Origin: Nephrocerus scutellatus
Taxonomy: Eukaryota > Arthropoda > Insecta > Diptera > Pipunculidae
Direction of reading: 5' to 3'
NCBI GenBank assembly: GCA_947095585.1
Contig: OX352761.1
Span: 53,556,019-53,620,018 of the forward strand
DNA length: 64,000 bases
Position 1 is the first letter of the stretch; each line of letters opens with the position of its first letter. Position numbers and translations under genes: made by a program. This document shows, piece after piece, positions 55,340 to 64,000 of the stretch. The notes beneath the pieces are model-generated. The model was given only the letters and a program-made list of their open reading frames with translations. It did not search any database and had not been told where the DNA came from.

Positions 55340-57216
55340 TTGATGATCCTTACAGCTAAATACGGTGCTGATGCTGTGCCGTATGTAACAGTCGTTAGCT
55401 TGAAGTCCTTAATTGGTTCGTTGGTTGAATTCCTCCACACGATACGTTGATAGTCCTGATGATGAGCGATGACCTTAATTTGGCGGTGCATTTTTTCGAT
55501 ATCCGCTGTATATACGTATCGGTGTCTTCGCCAGCGCATGATAATTTTTGTTAGGTCTTCTTGTAATCTTGGACCAATGAGCATCAATTGATTAAGGCTT
55601 GTTCCACTAGATGTCTTCGATGATGCGTCAAACACAACGCGTAGTTTCGTAGTAAAACTGTCCGGTTTAAAGACAGCATGATGTGGCATGTAATAGATAT
55701 TGTTGTCTAGAGGGTTATAGTCCTTAGTTTTGACCATATGCCCAAGGTTCATAAAGTCGTCCATGAATTTTGTGTATTCAACTCTTAAATTTGGGTCGCC
55801 GACAAATCGTTTTTCTAGCTGAAGTAGTCTGGCTACCGCTCGGTCCCGTGATGCACCAATGTTATGTTTTTGCATCAACTCTTGATTGAATGGAATGCTA
55901 ACTATGTATCTGCCACCTTTTTTTCGATGATAAGTTTCTTTGTAGTTATTTTCGCAACGCTGTTCTAGTTGTGTTAGATGATTCCTCTCGGGTATTTGCT
56001 CGAGTTCCCAAAATCGTTTAAGTTGGTTCTCTAGTGTTGTTTGAGCGACCAATCCTACGATTTTTATGTTTTGATCCCTCACCGATGTCCGACCTGTGAT
56101 GATCCATCCTAGTTGTGATTTTTGAGCGATGGGGGATCCTTTGATACCTCTTTTAATTCCATTTTGTATGATGTCTCCATACACATCGGCTCCTATTATC
56201 ATGTCAATAGGTCCAGGGATAGCGTATGTTGGCCAATTGATGATCCTTACAGCTAAATACGGTGCTGATGCTGTGCCGTATGTAACAGTCGTTAGCTTGA
56301 AGTCCTTAATTGGTTCGTTGGTTGAATTCCTCCACACGATACGTTGATAGTCCTGATGATGAGCGATGACCTTAATTTGGCGGTGCATTTTTTCGATATC
56401 CGCTGTATATACGTATCTGTGTCTTCGCCAGCGCATGATAATTTTTGTTAGGTCTTCTTGTAATCTTGGACCAATGAGCATCAATTGATTAAGGCTTGTT
56501 CCACTAGATGTCTTCGATGATGCGTCAAACACAACGCGTAGTTTCGTAGTAAAACTGTCCGGTTTAAAGACAGCATGATGTGGCATGTAATAGATATTGT
56601 TGTCTAGAGGGTTATAGTCCTTAGTTTTGACCATATGCCCAAGATTCATAAAGTCGTCCATGAATTTTGTGTATTCAACTCTTAACTTTGGGTCGCCGAC
56701 AAATCGTTTTTCTAGCTGAAGTAGTCTGGCTACCGCTCGGTCCCGTGATGCACCAATGTTATGTTTTTGCATCAACTCTTGATTGAATGGAATGCTAACT
56801 ATGTATCTGCCACCTTTTTTTCGATGATAAGTTTCTTTGTAGTTATTTTCGCAACGCTGTTCTAGTTGTGTTAGATGATTCCTCTCGGGTATTTGCTCGA
56901 GTTCCCAAAATCGTTTAAGTTGGTTCTCTAGTGTTGTTTGAGCGACCAATCCTACGATTTTTATGTTTTGATCCCTCACCGATGTCCGACCTGTGATGAT
57001 CCATCCTAGTTGTGATTTTTGAGCGATGGGGGATCCTTTGATACCTCTTTTAATTCCATTTTGTATGATGTCTCCATACACATCGGCTCCTATTATCATG
57101 TCAATAGGTCCAGGGATAGCGTATGTTGGATCGGCAAGTACGAGGACCTTTAGTTGATTTGGCATGCACTTGACTATGTTTCTATCAGGCATGAGCTTGG
57201 TAAGGGTCAGTAACAC
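55330..57216 (-). pseudogene. BelC pol 5' half: protease end and duplicated RT N-terminus
   Basis: 628 codons open on the minus strand. It begins in the post-active-site protease region (DPTYAIPGPIDMIIGADVYG), continues GWIITGRTSV, LKRFWELEQIP, and RT fingers with RVVFDASSK and motif A YTADIEKMHRQIKV. The same segment follows again, ending LAVRIINWP at a stop. Normal BEL pol has this segment once. The downstream YVDD part lies in another frame from 55339. Confidence 0.88.
55334..57127 (-). repeat. 897-bp in-frame tandem duplication in BelC RT
   Basis: Units 55334-56230 and 56231-57127. GGCCAATTGATGATCC starts unit one and recurs 897 bp later. By eye I find three substitutions between units (near 55516/56413, 55743/56640, 55790/56687). 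The unit length is 299 codons and the frame stays open across the junction. Each unit covers the protease-RT junction, the fingers (LRVVFDASSKTSSGTSLN) and motif A (YTADIEKMHRQI). Confidence 0.92.
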
Positions 57217-57308
57217 AAGCGCTGAAACAGAAATTTTGAAGTTTGATGTGAATCTCGGTTGGATTGCGACCTCAACCTTGCTTCGGGCTGTTCCGGCATC
57301 AGTTGCTC

Positions 57309-58700
57309 CTAATCCACTGATTTCTGTGTGTACCTTCTGTTTCGGGATGATTGAACTGCCGCTTCAGTTATTAGTGTCGCTTGTGAACCTGGATCTATCA
57401 GCGCCCTCAGTTCCCTGCAATGTCCGTAAATGTTTGTTGCGTTTATAATGGCTGTGGCGAGAAGAACACCCTGGTTTTGATGAGCATGGTGTGACTGCAC
57501 CATGGATGCTTGAGTTGAGGTAGAAGTAGGCTCATTGATGTGTCTTTTTTCCACATTATGGTTTTCTTGATGTAGCAGTGTGTGGTGCTTTTTATTGCAC
57601 AGGTCCGGGTCCAATCCTTTTACGATGAGATGAACTATTATTGGCCCCCAGGATGATGTCTCGAATCCCATGTTTTTCAGAGCCGCAAGGCCTTCTTTAG
57701 TTGAATCTAAGATAGTTTTTAGATGACTTGCAGAAGATTGATTGCCATGGTATCCAGTTTTAAACATCCTGTCTAAGTGCATTGATACGATCTTCCTCTC
57801 GTTGTCGTATCGCTTTTTTAATGTTTCCCAAGCATTAGCGTAGTTTTCACTTGATATTGTGAAATTTTGTATTAACTGCAACGGCTCGCCCTCCAAATGT
57901 GTTTTTAAATACTCCATTTTTTCTGTGATCCCAAGAGTCGTTTTTTTATGAATGATGGTTGTGAAAATATCACAGAATGACTGCCATTCTAAGTAGTCCC
58001 CCCTGAATATGGGAATTTTTAACTGAGGTAGTCGAACTTCTGAGCTAGAAGGCGACTCCTTGATGATTTTAGTTTCCGAGGATTTTGAGGCCATTTGAAA
58101 TAGGCAGTTGTTGATATCTTCTTGCACACCTTCATACCGCTTTTCAGTTACGTATGAGGTCTTATAATCTTGATCACTTGCATTTGAAAGAAATTCTTCA
58201 TGTAATTCGGTCAGGGATTTCCATTGATCTAGAAGAACTCTTTGCTGGTACTCGTGCACTTCTTTCGAGTAGTTTTGAAATGTCCGCTCAAAAGATTCTA
58301 TCGTTCTTATTATAGCTCCAATTTTGATGTCTAATTTTCTTAAACGCAGCCGCTGTGTGTCGTCTTTTGAGGTCTTGGGGATCACCTTTTGGATTTCGAT
58401 ATCTTCAGTTTGTGGAACAATGTTTTCCAAGTCCGTTCTTAACTTTTTGTAAAGGGCTATAACGATATCATATGTGTTTCCCTGCATATATGGAGTGTCA
58501 GGCTTTGTCACAACCAGAATTTTTTCATGGTTTTCATCGAATTCCTTCCAAATTTCGTCGATTTTTGCAAGTCGATCTTCCTTGTACCGTAGGGTTTTCC
58601 GAGACGCGCTATCTTTTCCGAAATTTATTTGCGCTCTTTCCAACTCTTGTGCTAGCTGCATCTGCCTAGCAACAATAACGAAGACTTCGCAGTCCTCCAT
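57309..58700 (-). pseudogene. BelC gag with nucleocapsid deletion and protease active site
   Basis: 463 codons open from ATG 58700-58698. The N-terminal ~200 residues are coiled-coil-like, with many Glu/Lys/Gln. The DUF1759-type capsid core follows (LPQLKIPIFRGDYLEWQSF, residues ~225-245; YLKTHLEGEPLQLIQNF; WGPIIVHLIVKGLDPDLC). Immediately after, NKKHHTLLHQENH appears, so the first zinc-knuckle stretch is deleted. The protease site LIDPGSQATLITEAAVQ lies near the end, using D-P-G rather than D-S/T-G. The frame breaks near 57320 before the rest of the protease. Confidence 0.88.
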
Positions 58701-58869
58701 TTTTTAGCACTGTTGGTTGTACTGTTTTTTTTGCACTTCACTACCAGTGTAGTTAGCCCTGGTAACGCTTCACAAAAAAAAATCCACCAATGTAAGCCTT
58801 GGTAACGCTAGAACAAGTTGAGTTCAACTTAATGTTTTAAAACCAGTGTAGAAGCCCTGGTTACGCTTT
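58701..58869 (-). other. BelC 5' leader with three hairpin-type repeats
   Basis: Three imperfect repeats (58750-58777, 58784-58812, 58842-58870) of ACCA(G/A)TGTA..AGCC(C/T)TGGT(A/T)ACGCT. Each can pair ACCAG with CTGGT. The leader is short compared with BelB's. Confidence 0.7.
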
Positions 58870-58889
58870 TGTTGGCTCGAAGGACCAAA
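58870..58889 (-). other. BelC primer-site-like sequence
   Basis: On the minus strand TTTGGTCCTTCGAGCCAAC directly follows the 5' LTR end. Same position and core (GGTCC..CGAGCC) as in BelB. Confidence 0.65.
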
Positions 58890-59299
58890 TGTTATGATGA
58901 TTTGATGATATTTATTTAATGACCCCTTTCAACTGGTGGGGGGAAGCCAATAAATAAAACGCGGGTTGGTTTCTAAAAAGGAACTGATTTATTTTAATTG
59001 AATTGTGCTCTTATATACTAATTTAATGCTAATTGTACAATTTTCAAATTGATAAATAAAAGCAAAAATAACACGTACCCAGACAGCAATAAGACACCAT
59101 GCATTTTGCATATTGGCTGAGAAAATGTTTTCCCAGAGAATGTGCTGAGGGCAACAGAAAACTGTGGGAATATGTCACACAGCGAAAACAGCAATATGCA
59201 AGGTGTACGTTATCTATATTTTGCTGGGAAAATAAAATGTGCTGAGTTGAGAAAATGTTTATAATTATAGGCGATAGTCGGTATGTTATGGTCGTAACA
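58890..59299 (-). repeat. BelC 5' LTR
   Basis: Same ends and length as 50714-51123. The few differences are TTTTATGACCCCTTACCACTGG versus TTTAATGACCCCTTTCAACTGG and GGCGAAAG versus GGCGATAG. Confidence 0.92.
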
Positions 59300-59304
59300 G
59301 TCAG

Positions 59305-60131
59305 TTACTATACCCTTTTATCTTTATTACATCTTTGTCCTTTTCGTCGGCCGTCCCAATATCGCTATCTGATTTTATTAAAATTTTGGCGCTTAAATGT
59401 CTTTCCCCTAAAATAGACATTCTATCTTTGTTTGTCTCTTTTGCTTCCCCACCACCATCTGTGTGCAATGGAGCATTTGTCATTTCATCTAAAAAAAACC
59501 TTTCCACCACAATCATTCTAGTCCATTTTTTAGCGGCCGATATTTGTCAAGATATCAATTGACAGATATCGGTCAATAATATCTCTAGTTGTTAATCTCG
59601 GTGCGGTGTCTTTTGTGTTTTCTTTTATTCATAATTGCAATGTATTTGTCAAAATTACTTTGTTTTTTTTTTGTAATTTGTAATTGTTTGTTTTATTTGT
59701 GTTTTTATTTAAAATTAGTTCGTAAATAACGTCGCGTGTGAATTAAAGTGTATTGTGTCGGATAGACTGGGGGAAAGATCCGCCGCTAGTCTACAAGATA
59801 ACTTGGATTAGGGAAAACAAATGCAGTTTATTTGCATTTTTGGGATCATGGGACTCTGTGAGCTGTCGCACAAAACAACAGGTTAGTGGGCTTTATTAGT
59901 TTGGAGGACATGTCTTCTGCTCTTGTTCCTTCCCTTTTTATTTTCAGGTTCTGTGAATTCGACGTTGACATGTTAATGCAGTGGAATCGACGTCTGCGTT
60001 GGCGTCGACGTCACTTGTCAACAGTCAGACAGTTGGGTAAGTGATTTTTGATTGTTACCTATATGTATTTAAATTTGTTTTTGTGTTGGACCAGGACATG
60101 GACGTGACGATGTGTTGTACGTGGACGTAAT
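59305..60131. other. X right arm
   Basis: No gene recognised. 59520-59580 holds a GATATTTGTCAAGATATCAATTGACAGATATCGGT palindromic region; 59640-59720 is T-rich; 59780-60070 has moderate GC with exon-like composition but no domain. The final bases precede the ACAAT duplication. Confidence 0.5.
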
Positions 60132-60136
60132 ACAAT

Positions 60137-60960
60137 CTGCTATCAAGGCTGAGCTGAATCGTGACCGTTGTTCTTCCTGGGAACCGTAGTTAGTTTTTTG
60201 CACTGGCCAACTATCGATATTTTTGCGTAACCACTTTGGCGCTGTCCACCAAAACTTATAATTTATTATTTCTGATGGTAACATTCCTCGTGACGGGTAT
60301 GCCATCGTGTGAAAAATTCTTAATTATTGTCACTATAACCTCCACTGGTGTCGCGTGCGATAACGTATCTGAATTTGAAATCCATTTCGTGATTTCATTC
60401 CGGCTTTGTTCAGAATATGCACAAGGCCGTTTTTTTGTTCAAGAGCTTCTTCTACATTTGATGCACCCGTCATTAGGTCATCTACCCTTGTTGCTAGGTA
60501 TAGAGCCGTTACTGTGCCATATGTTAAAGTCGTTAGTTTGTAGTGTTTAATTGGCTCCATGTCGCTTGATCTCCAGACTTTCGCTTGGTATTTCTGTCTT
60601 CCTCTCGAACCAGAATCTGCCAGTACATTTTTTTCACGTCGGCCCTAATCGCTATTTTATTTAGACGAAAGCGCAATAATATAGCATATAATGTTGGCCG
60701 CACCGTTGGCCCAATCATAAGCAGATCATTTAATGACAAGCCATTCGATGTCTTGGCGGAGGCATCAAACACGACTCTAAATTTTGACGATTTTGACAAT
60801 CCAGATAATCCATGATTCAAATTCTTTATATCTTTGACCTCTACCATGTGCCCCAGTTGATGATATTCGGTTATGAACTCTGTGTATGCTTGCTTGAGTA
60901 CTGAATCTTTTACAACTCTTCGTTCCGTTGATTTGTAACGAAGTTGGTTTCCGCACACGA
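60137..60960 (-). pseudogene. BelA2 RT fragment
   Basis: Colinear with BelA1 30640-32400 on the minus strand. RT fingers (FRVVFDASAKTS, ~60780) and LTTLTYGTVTA..YLATR are joined directly to VDDLMTGASNVEEALEQ (60430-60530), so ~45 codons before the YVDD box are deleted and its Tyr is lost. It lacks the Helitron present in BelA1. Confidence 0.78.
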
Positions 60961-62250
60961 AAAACCAACAACGTCACAAACCGTACAAATAAGATACATA
61001 CGTACTATATAAACCAAATAATTCGATTTTTCGAAATGCCGACGGCAAAACGCACTTTTGCTAGAAGATGCAGTGCTATTGCCCATACTTAAAATTAAGT
61101 CAAATATGCACAATGGCCATACGCCTTCAATATATTTCTTCTTCACAATAGCTTTACGCATAAATTATTCTTCCCAAGTGCTGTAAACATAAACAATTTA
61201 TTGTGTTCATTTCGCGTATACAGTGCTGTTACCCATATATGATACGAAATCAATAGGCACAGTGACTGTGTACATAAAACAAATAATATTGTTCTTAGCC
61301 TTGGACGGTCCCATGTCAATACATTTAGTATTAACAAATAATGTGCGGCAGAGATTATTAGTCGGTCACCTGCGGGAGAAAAAACAAAATTCCCAACAGA
61401 GAAGACCACACCGAACTAGTGCAATACACTACATTCAGTGCTTCTCCGTGTGGTAGAAATTGACCACATAGTTCGTTGCATGAAAGGCAAGGGAACGCAA
61501 TAAGCCTGGAACTTTTCAGACCTATTGCTAAACCAAACCTCTCACTGCACGCAAGTGAAACAATTAATAATGCCGAGGCTCTTGCCTGACTTGCTGATTG
61601 TCGCACTTCTACCTGCATATAGGGTACGGAGCTTCACTCCGAAACCGCACACGGCAGCTAAACGCAACGAAGGTTGTAGTGTCTGGGTCTTACCTGGCCG
61701 CTTCCTTCCGAGTATTTCACCTCCTTACCTGACCACCGAACACCCTATTTTTCCTTACCAGTAGTTATGGCATAAGCAAAATATTAGGTATATTAATACA
61801 CACACACATTAATATAATAAATAAAAACTTTATAAAAATACAAAAAAAAAATATATATACTTAATGTGTAACTAAAAAACAAGCCATAAAAATTAAAATT
61901 TTTCTTGTAAATTCTCTAATCGGGGATACACACACACACACACACACGATGCGTGCTCGTTTTGGGGCAAAATCATCCACCAAACGAAACGCAGTGGCAG
62001 CGAACAGCGCAGCACACAAAGCACAGGGCTCAGACTTTGCCGTGATCTGATGGGGGTCCCCAGGGGGCCGATCACTCCAAATTTTTACAAAAAGTGTTTC
62101 CCATCGAAGACACACGTGTGTACAAAATTTAAAGAAAATCGGGTACATTTTGTAAAATATTTGTATGGGAGCCCCTCGGACCTCGGGTTCGAGGGGCCTT
62201 AATTTTTAATAGAAAAAATTTCAATGAAATTGGGCTATGGGAAGTGGGTT
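60961..62250. other. Unassigned DNA
   Basis: No protein homology that I recognise. A (CA)n run is at 61928-61948. 62040-62210 is a GC-richer block (GGGGGTCCCCAGGGGGCC, and GAGCCCCTCGGACCTCGGGTTCGAGGGGCC, which can form a stem) that looks repeat-derived. Confidence 0.5.
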
Positions 62251-62251
62251 A

Positions 62252-62496
62252 AAAATGGATACTACTATTCTTAATAACCAGAAAAAAGTAGCGATAAAAA
62301 TAGTAATATAAGAATTTTACTTACACCAGAAAAAAGTAGTAAAATAACATACAGCAGAAAATTTTTTACTTACACCAGAAAATAGTAGTAAAATAAAATA
62401 CAATATAAGAATTTTTACTTACACCAGAAAATAGTAGTAAAATAAAATACAATATAAGAATTATACTATACACCAGGAAATTGGTAGCAAAACAAA
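62252..62496. repeat. 49-bp tandem array
   Basis: About five units of AGTAGTAAAATAAAATACAATATAAGAATTTTTACTTACACCAGAAAAT. ACCAG falls at 62277, 62325, 62374, 62423 and 62472, i.e. every 48-49 bp. Confidence 0.85.
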
Positions 62497-63120
62497 ATAA
62501 GGAATATAAGGATTATATATTAAGAAAAAATATGGAGGTGTGGGCACAACACGACTTTCTTTTAATGACGGGTCCAGAATCTTCAGTAAATGTATATTAA
62601 ATTTTTTTTTCCATTAATTTTTTATTTTTATTTTTTTTTTTGCATTTTCTCATAGTAGTTTACTACTACGACTACTACTTCCGTTTGGCCGATTTCCGCC
62701 AAAATCAACTGGGCTCTCCCAATTTATGTAAAAAGCTTAAGTATGAATTTTTGTCTCAATCAATTCAGCCGTCTGGGCTGCAGAGTGGACAGAGAGCCAC
62801 AGACACACAGACAGAGATTTTTTTTTTCCTTTTTCTGACTCAGGAGATACGGTAATGGGTAAATCTGCAAAAATTCCGAGTTCGAAAATTTTCATGATTA
62901 CTATACTTACTTTTACTACTAGTAAAAGAAAGTAAAAATACCAACCAGTAAAGCAAATATAGCAACGCTTGCGAAAAACCCGAAGATACCAACCAGAATT
63001 CTCGTGTTTTGATCACTGCACAACCTCGTTTTTAATAAAGCAGAGATAACGACAAATCAAAGCAGAGTCATACATACACGGAATTACCAGTAGCCAGCAA
63101 CAATCCTATGCCGACTGAAT

Positions 63121-63157
<37 letters not shown>

Positions 63158-63367
63158 ACCAGAATCACTGAGTAAGAGGAACTTGTGCCAGTCGACCAAC
63201 ACAGAAGGATTTCACCAGTAAGAGGGAAAAGGAGAATATATATATATATACCCAGTATACAGCAAACGTCGATACCAGCAACTCCCACTCGCACTACCAG
63301 AAAAACCTCGCCGCCAGAGCAACCATTTTAATATTTACGTAAGTGGGGAGTGCGTCACCACTATGCA
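62497..63367 (+). other. Probable 5' region of the terminal gypsy-type element
   Basis: No gene. 62520-62870 is T-rich with a (CACAGA)-type stretch at 62800. From 62940 on ACCAG-containing phrases recur up to the gag start, and AT dinucleotide runs lie at 63124-63155 and 63237-63250. An LTR boundary or primer site could not be fixed. Confidence 0.4.
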
Positions 63368-64000
63368 ATGGCGACGAGTGAAACCAGCTTGAGTGCGTCC
63401 GAAGTATATGCACTTCGAAAAGAGGAGTTGATCACCGAATTAAGCCGTCGTGGTATCGATGCCAACAATGGAACAGTGGAGGAACTCCGCAAGCTGCTAT
63501 CGAGCGATCTAAAGAGACACAGATCATGCGAAGAGTTACGAGTACCAGCGCATCAGACAGCAACCAAAACTGCAGTAGTATCGAACCTTTCGTACTCACC
63601 AGTAGACCCCATGGCGTCGCAACCAGCCACCACCTATTTTCCATCCGACGCGGACGTCATGGATAAAGTACGGAAATGGAACATACGGTATGAGGGTAGT
63701 AGCAATACTACATTAGAATTCTTAGAGCGAATCGAGGAACTGGCCGAATGTTACCAACTGCCACTCGACAGAATAGTCCGCACGTTGCCCGAGTTATGAA
63801 AAGGAAATGCGTTAGTATGGTATCGCAACAATAAGGAATTTATAGCCAAGTGGAGGGACTTTAGTGAGGAGCTAAGGCGGTTCTTTTTGTCGCCACGATT
63901 TTCGTCACACCGGATTTACCCATCACCGGCAAACCGAATCCGTAACCGTGTACAGACAACCAGAAAAAAAGGGAAGGAATATTTCATGGCCATACATACA
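63368..64000 (+). pseudogene. Gypsy-type gag with N-terminal SAP-like domain, running off the window
   Basis: Start ATG 63368 (an upstream in-frame extension lacks ATG). Residues ~8-48 (SASEVYALRKEELITELSRRGI..NGTVEELRKLLSS) look like a SAP domain, a helix-turn-helix-like DNA-binding motif. Residues ~95-145 begin a Retrotrans_gag capsid domain (VRKWNIRYEGSSNTTLEFLERIEEL). TGA at 63797-63799 replaces the usual Trp in L-(W)-K-G-N-A-L-V-W-Y. The frame then continues W-x-D-F-S-E-E-L-R-R-F-F and Y-F-M-A-I-H-T to the end. The pol side is outside the window. Confidence 0.72.

Larger units (their letters stand above)
50714..59299 (-). mobile_element. BelC, Roo-like BEL/Pao element with env, minus strand
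   Basis: LTRs 50714-51123 and 58890-59299 are both 410 bp and by eye differ at about four positions, so it is recent. GTCAG flanks it (50709-50713, 59300-59304). On the minus strand: leader, gag, protease, RT with an 897-bp duplication, RNase H, integrase, and env before the 3' LTR. Large parts remain open: 540 codons of RNase H/integrase, 628 codons of RT, 463 codons of gag/PR. Confidence 0.92.
48646..60131. mobile_element. X, unclassified insertion carrying BelC
   Basis: X is delimited by ACAAT at 48641-48645 and 60132-60136; BelA1 shows the single-copy site GACAATCTGC near 30628. Its own DNA is 48646-50708 plus 59305-60131 (about 2.9 kb). It starts TGTTATGGAGCGAGG, like an LTR, but ends GGACGTAAT, so I cannot class it. 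Five-base duplication fits BEL or Copia integration; a single very long LTR is one possibility. Confidence 0.6.
40621..60960 (-). mobile_element. BelA2, second BelA copy, minus strand, with nested BelB and X/BelC
   Basis: BelA2 blocks at 40621-40848, 48052-48640 and 60137-60960 follow BelA1 colinearly (29270-29440, 29441-30030 plus 30580-30620, and 30640-32400). A ~550-bp internal deletion relative to BelA1 joins the equivalents of 30028 and 30580 near 48590. BelB and X explain the two gaps. Confidence 0.8.

Noticed and set aside
59520..59580. Palindromic GATATC/TGTCAA cluster in X as a transposon terminus
   Set aside because: No matching partner at the other end of X and no target duplication around it.
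61860..62150. Minus-strand open frame with Cys residues
   Set aside because: It runs through a (CA)n microsatellite and repeat-like DNA; no homology seen.

Overview
The window is eukaryotic, AT-rich and made almost entirely of retrotransposons. I see no host gene, tRNA gene, rRNA gene or CRISPR array. The families present (gypsy/errantivirus-like elements with env, a CsRn1-type element primed by tRNA-Trp, Roo-like BEL/Pao elements with env, insect-type Copia, a Lep1-like Helitron end, a DUF4817/mariner-type transposase remnant and a LINE RNase H remnant) point to an insect, most likely a higher fly, possibly a tephritid. That assignment is inference. The density and nesting look like pericentromeric heterochromatin or a piRNA-cluster-type graveyard.

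Region 1 (650-29133) is one old composite gypsy-superfamily element, 'Gyp1'. It has a 1.26 kb 5' LTR, a tRNA-Ser-type primer site, two successive gag/pol copies, and a 3' LTR. Three younger elements sit inside it. A minus-strand Copia (8163-17190) is inserted in the RNase H region, and that Copia's LTR is itself split by errantivirus 'GypA' (8253-14315). Errantivirus 'GypB' (19731-27741) and a minus-strand solo LTR (27900-28555) split the Gyp1 3' LTR. Beyond the 3' LTR lies an inverted half-LTR ending at a possible 4-bp target duplication.

Region 2 (29257-39072) is a degraded minus-strand BEL/Pao copy, 'BelA1'. It is interrupted by a non-autonomous Helitron (31236-32172) and a CsRn1-like element 'CsR' (33213-38942). 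A LINE RNase H fragment and a DUF4817/DDE transposase pseudogene follow (39073-40620).

Region 3 (40621-60960) is a second copy of the same family, 'BelA2'. It is interrupted by BEL/Pao element 'BelB' (40849-48046, plus strand) and by an unclassified ~2.9 kb insertion 'X' (48646-60131). X is split in turn by 'BelC' (50714-59299, minus strand), a young Roo-like BEL element with gag, pol and env. The end of the window holds unassigned DNA, a 49-bp tandem array and the start of another gypsy-type gag with an N-terminal SAP-like domain (63368 to the window end).

Almost every coding region carries stops, frameshifts or deletions, so CDS-type loci are called pseudogenes. Nesting order is read from target-site duplications: GTTTG (Copia), TATA (GypA), TGTA (GypB), CTTAG (solo LTR), CACG (CsR), CTTAC (BelB), ACAAT (X), GTCAG (BelC). 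Two of these (BelB, X) are confirmed because the other BelA copy preserves the uninterrupted site.
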